Source: Castellaniella sp041675725
GTDB taxonomy: Bacteria > Pseudomonadota > Gammaproteobacteria > Burkholderiales > Burkholderiaceae_B
Reading direction: 5' to 3'
Assembly: GCF_041675725.1 (NCBI RefSeq)
Contig: NZ_JBAYTI010000002.1
Coordinates: 26,052 to 90,051, forward strand
Length of the DNA: 64,000 nucleotides
Of this stretch, positions 23,597 to 32,687 are shown piece by piece. A program made the position numbers and the translations under genes. The notes beneath the pieces were generated by a model that had not been told where the DNA came from, did no database searches, and saw only the letters and a list, made by a program, of their open reading frames with translations. The stretch's first letter is position 1; each line of letters opens with the position of its first letter.

Positions 23597-26050
23597 ATGA
23601 ACATCACGGCCCGCCGCCTGTCACGATTTCGTCATCTTTCCACAGGCTGTCTGGCCATCGGGGTGCTGGGCAGCAGCCTGCTGGCCGCCGGGGCAGTCCA
23701 TGCCGCATCATTTGGCCATGCACGCCTGGCCTCTGCCGCCGGCGAGCCTTTTCTCGTCCTGATCCCGGTATCCGATCTGACGCCGGCCGACGAAGGCGTG
23801 CTCTCGGCCCGGCCCGCGCCGGCCGAGCAATGGCTGGCTGCGGGCCTGACTCCCCCCGTATCGCTAGACAGCCTGACGGTCTCGATCGCGCCATCTGCAG
23901 CCGGGGAAGGCAGGCGGGTGCTGCGTGTGTCTTCCAAGCTGCCCTTTACGGCCGACCTGGCGGATCTCCTGCTCGACGTGTCGACGGCCAGTGGCCAGCA
24001 GCGCTACCAGGTATCGCTGGTGTCTCCCGCACCGGGCAAAGGGGCTGCCGTGGGGCAGGCATCGGGCCCGGGCAATGGTTCGGCCACGACCCGAGCCGGG
24101 CAAGTCCGGCCAGAAGCCATCCTGGTGAAGCCGGGTGACAATCTGTTCAAGATCAGTCGCTACAGGGTGCCTCAAGGGGCCTCCATCTACCAGCTTATGA
24201 TGGCGTTTCAGCGGGTCAACCCGCGCGCCTTCATTCATGACAACGTCAATCTGGTTCGCGCCGGGGCCACGCTGAACATGCCCGATCTGGCAGAGATCCT
24301 GTCCATTTCCGATGCCGAAGCCCGGCGCCAGTTCATGGCCCACGTAGCGGCTTTCAAGCGCTTGCGCGGCGCATTGGCCGATTCCGTGCCCAGTATGGCG
24401 GCCATCGATCGGGCCATGGCCAGTCAGGCGCAAGCCATCGAGGCGCCCAACAAAGAAACGCCTGCACAGCCACCCGTCGCGACCGTGCCCGACGTACAAG
24501 ACCGCCTGCGCCTGACCGAACCGGTGCAGTCTCCCGCTCCGGCACCGTCGGGCAGCACGGTGGCAGCCGGGGCTGCAGTGGGGCCTGTTGCAGTGGCTGA
24601 TGCCGATGCCGTCTCTCGGCCTTCAGTCCTCTCGGATTCCGGCCCTTTGCCGGGCACGGTGGCGCGCAGCGATGCCGCCGCTTCAGCGCAGTCTGCTGCC
24701 AGCCGCTTGTCGGATTCGGCCTCTTCGCATGACCAGGCCTCGAACGGCGCAGCATCGGCAGTAGGCAGTCCGGCTGCGAAGGGCATGGATTCCAAGGACG
24801 CCATGGCCGCCGCATCGGGTGTCGCGGCTTCTTCATCCGACCGCACGGATGCCGCCAGCACCGCAGTCCAGGCACAGAGCGATGCCACGTCTTCCGTCTC
24901 CAGCCCTTCAGGCGCGCCCAGTGCTTCGGCACCCTCCGCGGCAGATACGCCGTCCACCCAGGAACCCGACACTGCCCCAGCGGCCGTGGCCAAAGATTCG
25001 GACACCGTCACGGCGCGTCAGCACGCCCTGGAAGAAGCCGAATCCCGTATCAGCCAGCTTGAAGACAATATCAAGAACCTGGATCAGGCGCTCAAGTCGC
25101 AGGGTGAGGCGGCCCGCAGTGCCATCGTGCAGGGGGTCGAGGCGCTGGGAAGCTCCCTGGGCCATTTGGCCGACGTGATCGGCGATCCTTCGGATGAATC
25201 CTCAAAAGGCTCGGATGCCGCAGACACGGACGTCGCAGATACGGACGTCGCCGGTGCGCAGGCCGCCGATCAGTCAGCCGCCGCCGTTTCCGGTTCCATG
25301 GGTGCTGAACCCGATGCAGCCGGTCCGGGGGTCGATGTCGCCGGTACGAAGGCGGACGTCGGTGCGGATACCCATGCGAAGGTGGATGTCGGTGCGGATA
25401 CCCATGCGAAGGTGGATGTCGGTGCGGATGCCGGCACGAAGGATACCAGCAGTCCGGTTGGCACGATGCAGGCGGCTGACTCAGAGCGTCTCGCGCCCGG
25501 CGCGGGTGCCGAGGCCGTAGGTGCCAACGACGGCACGGATGCAAAATCGGCGGGCACGGCGGGGGGGCAGGCCACCAGCGGTGCAGCGCCCACCGTCGGC
25601 GAGTCGCAACCGGCGGGTGCCACCGATTCATCGGGCAGTGCCGGCATAACGGGCTCGGCTGCAGGCGCTGCAGCCCCGGCGGCTGCAACGCAGGCCGCAG
25701 GCGTGGCGGGCGCCACAGAGGGCGCCACGGGGGTGTCTTCCGGCGCGCCGGGGGGCGGGCCAGAGGGGGCGCAAGGTGGGGGGGCCGGAGCGATCCAGTT
25801 GCCCGCGCCAGCCGACTCGTCCTCCAGGGCCGCAGCGGCCACGCCCGGTGCGGCTGTGGCGGAAACGGGATCGTGGTGGCAGCAGCATGCCGTCAAGGTC
25901 GTATCGGGCATCCTGGCGCTGCTGGTTCTGATCATTGCCTGGGTACTGCGCCGGGCCAGCAAGGCGCGCGAGGCGGCGGCCCTGCGTTCGAGCGAAACGC
26001 ATGCCATGGTCAGTGAGAAAATCCGCGACATCGACCTCGATCTCAAATAG
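23597..26050 (+). CDS. fimV: FimV-like LysM protein, short form
   Basis: An 817-residue protein related to FimV, a peptidoglycan-associated inner-membrane scaffold for polar type IV pili and motility in Pseudomonas. Signal/anchor region about residues 15-38, conserved N-terminal domain (FGHARLASAAGEPFLVLIPV), LysM-like domain at about 175-235 (ILVKPGDNLFKISRYRVPQG ... TLNMPD), coiled coil near 475-505 (ARQHALEEAESRISQLEDNI), an Ala/Ser/Asp/Gly-rich low-complexity stretch with short tandem repeats, then one membrane helix (VVSGILALLVLIIAWVLRRA). It ends soon after with DIDLDLK; the long cytoplasmic TPR region of Pseudomonas FimV is missing. Coupled directly to asd. Confidence 0.82.
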   Translation: MNITARRLSRFRHLSTGCLAIGVLGSSLLAAGAVHAASFGHARLASAAGEPFLVLIPVSDLTPADEGVLSARPAPAEQWLAAGLTPPVSLDSLTVSIAPSAAGEGRRVLRVSSKLPFTADLADLLLDVSTASGQQRYQVSLVSPAPGKGAAVGQASGPGNGSATTRAGQVRPEAILVKPGDNLFKISRYRVPQGASIYQLMMAFQRVNPRAFIHDNVNLVRAGATLNMPDLAEILSISDAEARRQFMAHVAAFKRLRGALADSVPSMAAIDRAMASQAQAIEAPNKETPAQPPVATVPDVQDRLRLTEPVQSPAPAPSGSTVAAGAAVGPVAVADADAVSRPSVLSDSGPLPGTVARSDAAASAQSAASRLSDSASSHDQASNGAASAVGSPAAKGMDSKDAMAAASGVAASSSDRTDAASTAVQAQSDATSSVSSPSGAPSASAPSAADTPSTQEPDTAPAAVAKDSDTVTARQHALEEAESRISQLEDNIKNLDQALKSQGEAARSAIVQGVEALGSSLGHLADVIGDPSDESSKGSDAADTDVADTDVAGAQAADQSAAAVSGSMGAEPDAAGPGVDVAGTKADVGADTHAKVDVGADTHAKVDVGADAGTKDTSSPVGTMQAADSERLAPGAGAEAVGANDGTDAKSAGTAGGQATSGAAPTVGESQPAGATDSSGSAGITGSAAGAAAPAAATQAAGVAGATEGATGVSSGAPGGGPEGAQGGGAGAIQLPAPADSSSRAAAATPGAAVAETGSWWQQHAVKVVSGILALLVLIIAWVLRRASKAREAAALRSSETHAMVSEKIRDIDLDLK
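25361..25429 (+). repeat. 30-bp tandem repeat inside fimV
   Basis: Two identical 30-base copies lie at 25361-25390 and 25391-25420, followed by a third copy that matches for its first 9 bases. Each encodes the decapeptide GADTHAKVDV. The preceding 30 bases look like a decayed copy. The unit length keeps the frame, so copy-number changes would only lengthen or shorten the acidic linker. Confidence 0.85.
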
Positions 26051-26062
26051 GGCAGGGTCCCC

Positions 26063-26869
26063 GTGGCGCGCATCGCTCTGGGCTTGTCCTATCAGGGCAC
26101 CGGTTGGCACGGATGGCAGACCCAGCCCGATCACAGGGGCGTACAAGATGCCGTAGAGACGGCATTACAGCGTTTTCTTGGGGGTGCCCGCTGCCCGACC
26201 GTCTGCGCGGGGCGCACGGATTCGGGCGTGCACGCGCTGCAGCAGGTGATCCACGTGGACGTCGAGGCCGAGCGCCGGATGGAATCCTGGGTGCGCGGGC
26301 TCAATGCCTTGCTGCCCGACTCCGTGGCCGTGCATTGGGCCCATCCGGTTCAGGCGCACTTCCACGCCCGCTTCGCCGCCCGCAGCCGGACCTATCTGTA
26401 TCTGCTCAACAGTGCCGCGGTTCGTTCGCCCCTGATGCGTGGACGCGCCGGTTGGGTGCATGACGCGCTCGACGCTGCGGCCATGCGCAGGGCGGGCCAG
26501 TACCTGGTGGGCGAGCACGATTTCAGTGCGTTCCGTTCGGCCGAATGTCAAGCCGCCAGCCCGGTGCGTACGCTACAGGCCCTGGTGATTTACGATCGGC
26601 CCGGTTGGCTTTTGTTCGAGTTCCGTGCCAACGCCTTCCTGCACCACATGGTGCGTAACCTGATGGGCGCGCTGCTCATGGTGGGACGTGGGCGTCGACC
26701 GCCGGATTGGGTGGCGGATCTGCTCGAACAGCGCGACCGCCGCCTCGCGGCGCCGACTTTCATGCCCGATGGCCTGTATCTGGCGCACGTCGGTTACCCG
26801 GCGCACCCTGATCTGCCGCTGCTGGCCCCCATGCAGGCCCTGGCGCGTCACGTCGCCCTGCATTTTTGA
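26063..26869 (+). CDS. truA: tRNA pseudouridine synthase A
   Basis: Forms pseudouridine at positions 38-40 of the tRNA anticodon arm. 268 residues; catalytic Asp in CAGRTDSGVHALQQVIH (GRTDxGVHA motif), with LGLSYQGTGWHGWQTQ at the N-terminus and VRNLMGALLMVGRG near the C-terminus. Located 12 bases after fimV, as in related genomes. Confidence 0.96.
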   Translation: MARIALGLSYQGTGWHGWQTQPDHRGVQDAVETALQRFLGGARCPTVCAGRTDSGVHALQQVIHVDVEAERRMESWVRGLNALLPDSVAVHWAHPVQAHFHARFAARSRTYLYLLNSAAVRSPLMRGRAGWVHDALDAAAMRRAGQYLVGEHDFSAFRSAECQAASPVRTLQALVIYDRPGWLLFEFRANAFLHHMVRNLMGALLMVGRGRRPPDWVADLLEQRDRRLAAPTFMPDGLYLAHVGYPAHPDLPLLAPMQALARHVALHF

Positions 26870-26976
26870 GCATACTCGGGGGATTACCGAGGCCAGCTCA
26901 CGACCGCTTCGTATAGAATTGAGCGGTTTATTCGAACAGGGTGCCAAAAGCGCCTGGCCGTTTCGCCGGAAACAAC

Positions 26977-27582
26977 ATGAAACTCCTACTCCTGTGGTCC
27001 CGCTGGGTGGATGCACTCAATACGCTGGTGGGGCGGGCCGTGACCTGGCTGGTTCTGGTGGTAGTGCTGGTCAGCGCCGGCAATGCGGTGTTTCGCAAGT
27101 TCCTGAGCCTGAGCTCCAATGCCTGGCTCGAGCTGCAGTGGTATCTGTTCGGTGCCATTTTCCTGCTGGCCGCAGGGTACACGTTCCTGCGCAATGAACA
27201 CGTGCGGGTCGACGTGCTGTCTCAGAAATTGTCGGAACGAACACAGGTCGGCATCGAGATCTTCGGTGTCGTATTCTTTTTGCTGCCCGCCGCCAGCCTG
27301 GTCTTTTGGCTGTCCATCCCCTATTTCTGGCTGTCTTTCGAGTTGCAGGAGCTTTCTTCAAATACGGCCGGCCTGATTCGCTGGCCTGCCAAGCTGCTGA
27401 TACCCGTCGGGTTCTTCCTGCTCATCCTGGCGGGCCTGTCGCATCTCATCAAGTGCGTCGGCTTCCTGCGCGGGCAGTGCCCCAATCCCATGAAAATATC
27501 CGACCGCAAAACCGACGAGGAAGCATTGGTCGAAGATTTACTGGCCCAACAGCAGCGCGCCACCCACGGTCAAGGGCACTGA
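26977..27582 (+). CDS. TRAP transporter small permease (DctQ-type)
   Basis: A 201-residue membrane protein with four transmembrane segments (VTWLVLVVVLVSAGNAVF, WYLFGAIFLLAAGYTFL, IFGVVFFLLPAASLVFWLSI, LIPVGFFLLILAGLSHLI) and the conserved LELQWYLFGAIFLLAAGYTF...HVRVDVL motif of DctQ subunits. It partners with the next gene's DctM-type permease. The open frame extends upstream, but the ATG at 26977 precedes the first helix. No extracytoplasmic binding protein gene (DctP/TAXI) is present here. A TAGAAT at 26914-26919 in the 107-base gap might be a -10 element, without a clear -35. Confidence 0.88.
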   Translation: MKLLLLWSRWVDALNTLVGRAVTWLVLVVVLVSAGNAVFRKFLSLSSNAWLELQWYLFGAIFLLAAGYTFLRNEHVRVDVLSQKLSERTQVGIEIFGVVFFLLPAASLVFWLSIPYFWLSFELQELSSNTAGLIRWPAKLLIPVGFFLLILAGLSHLIKCVGFLRGQCPNPMKISDRKTDEEALVEDLLAQQQRATHGQGH

Positions 27583-27585
27583 GCC

Positions 27586-29250
27586 ATGGAATTCATCGTC
27601 GGCAATCTGGCCCCGATCATGTTCCTCAACCTGATCGTGTTCCTGCTGCTGGGATTCCCGGTCGCCTTTTCGCTGGCCGCCACAGGCGTGCTCTATGGGC
27701 TGATCGCCATCGACCTGGACCTCATGAGCCCCCTGCTGTTTCAGGCCTTGCCGCAGCGTATTTTCGGTATTGTGGGCAACGACACCTTGCTTGCCGTGCC
27801 GTTCTTCACCTTCATGGGCCTGATCCTCGAGCGTTCAGGCATGGCCGAAGACCTGCTGGATACCGTGGGCCAGCTGTTCGGCCCCCTGAGAGGCGGGTTG
27901 GCCATCGCCGTGGTTTTCGTGGGTGCCCTGCTGGCCGCGACGACGGGGGTCGTGTCGGCTTCGGTGATTTCCATGGGGCTGATTTCCCTGCCGATCATGC
28001 TGCGTTATGGCTATGATCGCCGCCTGGCTTCAGGCGTGATCGCTGCCTCCGGAACCTTGTCGCAAATCATACCGCCGTCGCTGGTACTCATCATTCTGGC
28101 GGATCAACTGGGGCGTTCGATCGGCGACATGTATCGGGGCGCCATGATGCCCGGCCTGATACTGGCTGGCGCCTATATGGCATACGTGCTGCTGGTGGCC
28201 ATCGTACGTCCCTCGCATGTCCCGGCTCTGCCCATGGAAGCCCGTGGTTTCGTGGACGAACGCGGCCACCGGGGCTTGCGTTCACTGCTGGTCCTGACGC
28301 TGATCGCCGCGGCCGCCGCCTACTGGGGGTCCAATTATTATTTCAGCACGCATGAAGACATCCCAGTCGATGAACGGGTGGTCATCATTCTCCTGATCTG
28401 GGGCTGCGCGGCTTTGGCCATGGCGCTTGGCAACCGATGGCTGCGGCTGGGGTTGCTGTCGGCGCTGGCCGAGCGGGTCGTCTTCGTGATGATTCCACCG
28501 CTGGCGCTGATTTTTCTGGTGTTGGGTACGATTTTCATCGGCTTGGCCACACCGACCGAAGGCGGCGCCATGGGTGCCGTCGGTGCTTTGGTCATGGCCA
28601 TTTCGCGCGGGCGCTTTTCCATGCGGCAATTGCGCCAGGCGATGGAAAGCACGGCCCGGCTGTCGTGCTTCGTGGTGTTCATTCTGGTCGGTTCGACTAT
28701 TTTCAGCCTCAGCTTCCGGGGCATCAACGGTGACTTGTGGGTCGAGCAACTGCTGCTGCACGTGCCCGGGGGCGAGCTGGGCTTTCTGGTCGTGGTCAGC
28801 GTGATGACCTTCTTCCTGGCCTTTTTCCTGGATTTCTTCGAACTGGCCTTCATCATCGTGCCCTTGCTGGGGCCGGTGGCCGAAAAAATGGGGATCGACC
28901 TGATCTGGTTCGGCGTATTGCTGGCCGTGAACATGCAGACTTCGTTCGTGCACCCCCCGTTCGGATTTGCCTTGTTTTATTTGCGCTCCGTGGCACCCAA
29001 GGAAGACTATCACGACCGGGTCACGGGCCAGTTGATCGCCAAAGTGACCACGGGACAGATCTACATGGGTTCGATTCCGTTCATCATCATCCAGATCCTG
29101 ATGGTGGCGGCCGTATTGGCGTTCCCGGGCATGGTCACGCACTACAAAGGGGATGCCCCGGTCATCGATCCGGCGACAGTGACCTTCGGCCAGGACAGCA
29201 CCTACGGGCTGGACGATTTCGACGACGATCCGGGGGGCGCATTCCAATGA
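27586..29250 (+). CDS. TRAP transporter large permease (DctM-type)
   Basis: A 554-residue polytopic permease with at least twelve hydrophobic segments, the substrate channel of a sodium-dependent TRAP transporter. Typical motifs: VPFFTFMGLILERSGMAEDL, ASGTLSQIIPPSLVLIILAD and IGLATPTEGGAMGAVGALVM. A charged insertion of about 60 residues lies between the two halves (around residue 210-265), and the C-terminal tail is acidic. It overlaps trpF by ATGA. The substrate is unknown because the binding protein is missing; organic acids are the usual cargo of the family. Confidence 0.9.
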   Translation: MEFIVGNLAPIMFLNLIVFLLLGFPVAFSLAATGVLYGLIAIDLDLMSPLLFQALPQRIFGIVGNDTLLAVPFFTFMGLILERSGMAEDLLDTVGQLFGPLRGGLAIAVVFVGALLAATTGVVSASVISMGLISLPIMLRYGYDRRLASGVIAASGTLSQIIPPSLVLIILADQLGRSIGDMYRGAMMPGLILAGAYMAYVLLVAIVRPSHVPALPMEARGFVDERGHRGLRSLLVLTLIAAAAAYWGSNYYFSTHEDIPVDERVVIILLIWGCAALAMALGNRWLRLGLLSALAERVVFVMIPPLALIFLVLGTIFIGLATPTEGGAMGAVGALVMAISRGRFSMRQLRQAMESTARLSCFVVFILVGSTIFSLSFRGINGDLWVEQLLLHVPGGELGFLVVVSVMTFFLAFFLDFFELAFIIVPLLGPVAEKMGIDLIWFGVLLAVNMQTSFVHPPFGFALFYLRSVAPKEDYHDRVTGQLIAKVTTGQIYMGSIPFIIIQILMVAAVLAFPGMVTHYKGDAPVIDPATVTFGQDSTYGLDDFDDDPGGAFQ

Positions 29251-29966
29251 CCGGCCGTACGCGCATCAAGATCTGTGGCCTGACCCGCGACGCCGATCTC
29301 CAGGCAGCCATTCATTGCGGCGTGGATGCCATCGGCCTGGTGTTCCATCCTGCCAGCCCGCGCTATCTACAGCCGCGCGCTGCCGCGCGGCTGCGGGCAC
29401 AGGTCCCTGCGTTCGTGAGTACGGTCGCGCTGTTTGCCAATGCACGGGCGGCGGATGTACAACAGGTCATCGCCACCGTGCGGCCCGACATCCTGCAGTT
29501 TCATGGTGAAGAACCCGAGACATTCTGTACCTCGTTCGGCATGCCCTACATCAAGGCTTTCCGGGTGGGGGCGCCCGGCCAGCATGACGCGGCGGCGCTC
29601 GCGCGCACCTGCTCGCGTTATGCCTCTGCCTCGGCCTGGCTGTTCGACAGCTACAGCCCGGCCTATGGCGGCAGCGGCCTGAAGTTCGACCTGGCCCTGC
29701 TGAGCGCCGTGCCCAGCGCGCCAGGGGCGCGCGCCATCGTGCTTTCAGGGGGGCTTACACCAGATAACGTGGCTGCGGGCCTGGCGGCCTGTGCGCCCTA
29801 TGCGGTCGACGTCAGCAGCGGGGTCGAGTCCGCCCCCGGCATCAAAGACGAACACAAGATCCACCAGTTCGTGCAGGCGGTCATGCAAGCCGATCTACAA
29901 TCCCGCGTATCCAGATCTCGCACCGTCAGGGACCATACCCTGCAATCTTCCAGGAGCTCCTCATGA
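29247..29966 (+). CDS. trpF: Phosphoribosylanthranilate isomerase
   Basis: Third step of tryptophan synthesis, isomerising N-(5-phosphoribosyl)anthranilate. TIM-barrel protein with catalytic Cys in RIKICGLTRDADL (residue about 10), the LQFHGEE loop, the catalytic Asp region in WLFDSYS, and phosphate-binding LSGGLTPDNV and DVSSGVESAPGIKD. At 239 residues it is about 20 longer than usual because the C-terminus runs on to overlap the next start (ATGA). trpB and trpA, usually next to trpF in this group, are absent here. Confidence 0.94.
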   Translation: MTGRTRIKICGLTRDADLQAAIHCGVDAIGLVFHPASPRYLQPRAAARLRAQVPAFVSTVALFANARAADVQQVIATVRPDILQFHGEEPETFCTSFGMPYIKAFRVGAPGQHDAAALARTCSRYASASAWLFDSYSPAYGGSGLKFDLALLSAVPSAPGARAIVLSGGLTPDNVAAGLAACAPYAVDVSSGVESAPGIKDEHKIHQFVQAVMQADLQSRVSRSRTVRDHTLQSSRSSS

Positions 29967-30931
29967 ATCTGTCCTCCGTCCTTCGCCAACTGGCTACTGC
30001 TTCGGCGCTGGCCAGCCTGATGCTGGCAGCCAGTGCACAGGCCCAATCGGTGGCCGTCACCTCCATCGTCGAGCACCCTGCGCTCGATTCCGTCAAAGAA
30101 GGCGTCCATCAGGCGCTCAAAGAGGCGGGTTACACCGAGGCCAAGGGTCTGAAATGGCAATATCAGACCGCGCAGGGCAACACGGCCATCGCGGCCCAGA
30201 TTGCGCGCAAATTCGTGGGCGACCATCCGGATGTGATCGTCGCCATTGCCACGCCATCGGCCCAGGCGGTGGTGGCTGCCACCAAGTCCATCCCGGTGGT
30301 GTATTCCGCCGTGACGGATCCGGTGGCCGCACAGCTGGTTCCATCCTGGGAGGCGTCCGGCACGAACGTCACCGGGGTATCCGATGCCCTGGCCCTCGAA
30401 AAACAGGTCGAACTGATTCGCCAGATCGTGCCCGACGCCAAGAAAGTCGGGATGGTCTACAACCCGGGCGAGGCCAATTCGGTGGTGGTGGTCAAGCAGA
30501 TGCGCGAGCTCCTGCCGCAGTCGGGCATGACCCTGGTCGAGGCCTCAGCGGCGCGTACCGTCGACGTGGGCGCGGCGGCGCGCAGCCTGGTCGGCAAGGT
30601 CGACGCGATCTACACCAGCACCGACAACAACGTGGTGTCGGCGTTCGAGTCCCTGGTGAAGGTGGCCGATTCCGCCAAGATTCCCCTGATCGCGTCGGAC
30701 ACCGACAGCGTCAAGCGCGGCGCCATCGCTGCGCTGGGGGTCAACTACCACGATCTGGGGCTGCAGACCGGCCAGTTGGTGGTGCGCATCCTGAAGGGCG
30801 AGAAGCCGGGCGACATGGCATCGGAAACCAGCTCCAGGGTCGAGTTGTTCGTCAACCCGGCGGCCGCCGAAAAACAGGGGGTCACCCTGTCTGAAGACCT
30901 GATCAAGACGGCGGCGCAGGTTATCCAGTAA
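29963..30931 (+). CDS. ABC importer substrate-binding protein (COG2984, TrpX-like)
   Basis: A 322-residue periplasmic binding protein with a Sec signal peptide (cleavage near ASAQA, residue about 28). The domain IVEHPALDSVKEGVHQALKE ... AIATPSAQAVVAATKSIPVV ... AVTDPVAAQLV is characteristic of the COG2984 family. Members in Firmicutes have been linked to tryptophan or tyrosine uptake (TrpX) through T-box regulation; ligand specificity here is unproven, though overlap with trpF makes an aromatic compound attractive. First of three genes encoding a complete importer. Confidence 0.88.
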   Translation: MNLSSVLRQLATASALASLMLAASAQAQSVAVTSIVEHPALDSVKEGVHQALKEAGYTEAKGLKWQYQTAQGNTAIAAQIARKFVGDHPDVIVAIATPSAQAVVAATKSIPVVYSAVTDPVAAQLVPSWEASGTNVTGVSDALALEKQVELIRQIVPDAKKVGMVYNPGEANSVVVVKQMRELLPQSGMTLVEASAARTVDVGAAARSLVGKVDAIYTSTDNNVVSAFESLVKVADSAKIPLIASDTDSVKRGAIAALGVNYHDLGLQTGQLVVRILKGEKPGDMASETSSRVELFVNPAAAEKQGVTLSEDLIKTAAQVIQ

Positions 30932-31818
30932 TGTCCGTCTATTCGATGTGGGGCGCCCTGGAGATCGGGTTGATTTTCAGCCTGGTCGCCCTGGGCGTCC
31001 TGATTTCATTTCGAATCCTCAACTTTCCCGACCTCACGGTCGACGGCAGTTTCCCACTGGGCGGTGCCACAGCGGCCATCCTGATCCACCATGGCAGCGA
31101 CCCTTTCCTGGCCACCGGAGCCGCCGCATTGGCTGCGGGTTTTGCCGGCGTGGTCACGGGCTGGCTGAACGTCAGCCTGAAGATCATGGACTTGCTGGCC
31201 AGCATCCTGGTCATGATCGCTTTGTATTCGATCAATCTGCGGGTCATGGATGCGCCCAACATTCCGCTGATCATGGAGCCCACGGTCTTTACCGTGCTGC
31301 AGCCGGCCGGCCTGGAAGACTATGTGGCGCGGCCACTGATCCTGTTGCTCATCGTACTGGCAGCCAAGTGGTTGCTGGACTGGTTCTTCGCCACCCAGAT
31401 CGGGCTGGCCATGCGCTCGACGGGCTCCAATCCGCGCATGGCGCGCGCGCAGGGCATCCACACGGGGCGCATGGTCCTGTTGGGGATGGCGATCTCCAAT
31501 GCCCTGTGCGGGCTCGCGGGTGCCTTTTTTGCCCAGTCGCAGGGCGGCGCGGACATTTCCATGGGAATCGGTACCATCGTGATCGGGCTGGCCGCGGTCA
31601 TCATTGGCGAATCCATTCTGCCTTCGCGCAGGCTCGTGGTCATCACGCTGGCGGTCGTGCTCGGCGCCGTGCTGTATCGCTTTTTCGTCGCACTCGCGCT
31701 GAATGCGGACTTCATCGGCCTGAAAGCGCAGGATCTGAATCTCATCACGGCGGTCCTGGTCACCGTGGCGCTGGTCATTCCGCTGGTCAAGCAGCGGCTG
31801 CAGAAGAAAAGGGCCTGA
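30931..31818 (+). CDS. ABC importer permease (COG4120)
   Basis: A 295-residue membrane protein with eight or more hydrophobic segments. Its N-terminus (ALEIGLIFSLVALGVLISFR) and the motif FPDLTVDGSFPLGGA are diagnostic of COG4120 permeases that work with COG2984 binding proteins. The cytoplasmic coupling loop is probably around TQIGLAMRSTGSNPRMARAQ. The start overlaps the upstream stop as TAATG. Confidence 0.9.
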   Translation: MSVYSMWGALEIGLIFSLVALGVLISFRILNFPDLTVDGSFPLGGATAAILIHHGSDPFLATGAAALAAGFAGVVTGWLNVSLKIMDLLASILVMIALYSINLRVMDAPNIPLIMEPTVFTVLQPAGLEDYVARPLILLLIVLAAKWLLDWFFATQIGLAMRSTGSNPRMARAQGIHTGRMVLLGMAISNALCGLAGAFFAQSQGGADISMGIGTIVIGLAAVIIGESILPSRRLVVITLAVVLGAVLYRFFVALALNADFIGLKAQDLNLITAVLVTVALVIPLVKQRLQKKRA

Positions 31819-31821
31819 TGC

Positions 31822-32616
31822 ATGCTGAGCGCACAAGATCTGCACCTGACATTCAACCCTGGCACGCCGATCGAAACCCAGGCGCTGCGCGGCATGTCGC
31901 TCGACATCCCGACGGGCCAGTTCGTCACGGTCATTGGCTCCAATGGGGCCGGCAAGTCGACCTTCCTGAACGCGATCTCCGGCGAGCAGGCCGTGGATTC
32001 GGGGCGCATCCTGATCGACGGCGAAGACGTCACCCGTCTGGCGGTCTGGGACAGGGCGCACAAGGTCGCACGGGTCTTCCAGGATCCCATGGCGGGCACG
32101 TGCGAGAATCTCAGCATCGAGGAAAACATGTCGCTGGCCCTGGGGCGCGGCCAGTTTCGGAGCCTGCGACGCGCCGTACGCGAAGAGATGCGCGTCCTGT
32201 TTCGCGAGCGGCTCGCCATGCTGGGGTTGGGCCTCGAAAACCGGCTGACCGACCGCATCGGCCTGCTCTCCGGCGGGCAACGCCAGGCCGTCAGCTTGCT
32301 GATGGCGGCCCTGCGGCCGTCACGCATCCTGCTGCTGGATGAACACACCGCTGCGCTGGACCCGCGTACCGCGCGCTTCGTGCTCGAGCTCACTTCGCGC
32401 ATCGTGGCCGAACAGGGCCTGACCACCATGATGGTGACGCACAGCATGCGCCAGGCGCTCGACGTCGGCGATCGGACGGTCATGCTGCATCACGGCAAGG
32501 TGGTTCTGGATGTGTCCGGCGCGTCGCGTCAGGGGCTCGATGTTCCTGACCTGCTCCAGATGTTCGAACAGGTGCGTGGCGAGGTCCTGGCCGATGACAG
32601 CCTTCTGCTCGACTGA
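31822..32616 (+). CDS. ABC importer ATPase (COG1101)
   Basis: A 264-residue nucleotide-binding subunit. Walker A GSNGAGKST (residues 39-47), a Q-loop in RVFQDPMAGTCENLSIEEN, the signature LSGGQRQAVSLLMA, Walker B RILLLDEHTAALDPRTA and the switch His in MMVTHSMRQALDVGDR. The DPMAGTCE segment is typical of COG1101 proteins. It completes the binding protein-permease-ATPase set, and a 71-base gap then leads to the efflux operon. Confidence 0.93.
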   Translation: MLSAQDLHLTFNPGTPIETQALRGMSLDIPTGQFVTVIGSNGAGKSTFLNAISGEQAVDSGRILIDGEDVTRLAVWDRAHKVARVFQDPMAGTCENLSIEENMSLALGRGQFRSLRRAVREEMRVLFRERLAMLGLGLENRLTDRIGLLSGGQRQAVSLLMAALRPSRILLLDEHTAALDPRTARFVLELTSRIVAEQGLTTMMVTHSMRQALDVGDRTVMLHHGKVVLDVSGASRQGLDVPDLLQMFEQVRGEVLADDSLLLD

Positions 32617-32687
32617 GCGCTTCCCATGGGGTCCCGAGGTTTCCCTTTATACTTGGCCTTTCGTCGCCGTTTTTCGGAGTCTTTTGC

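Noticed and set aside
25361..25450. CRISPR-like array
   Set aside because: The 30-bp units are directly abutting without spacers and lie in frame inside fimV, so they are a coding tandem repeat.
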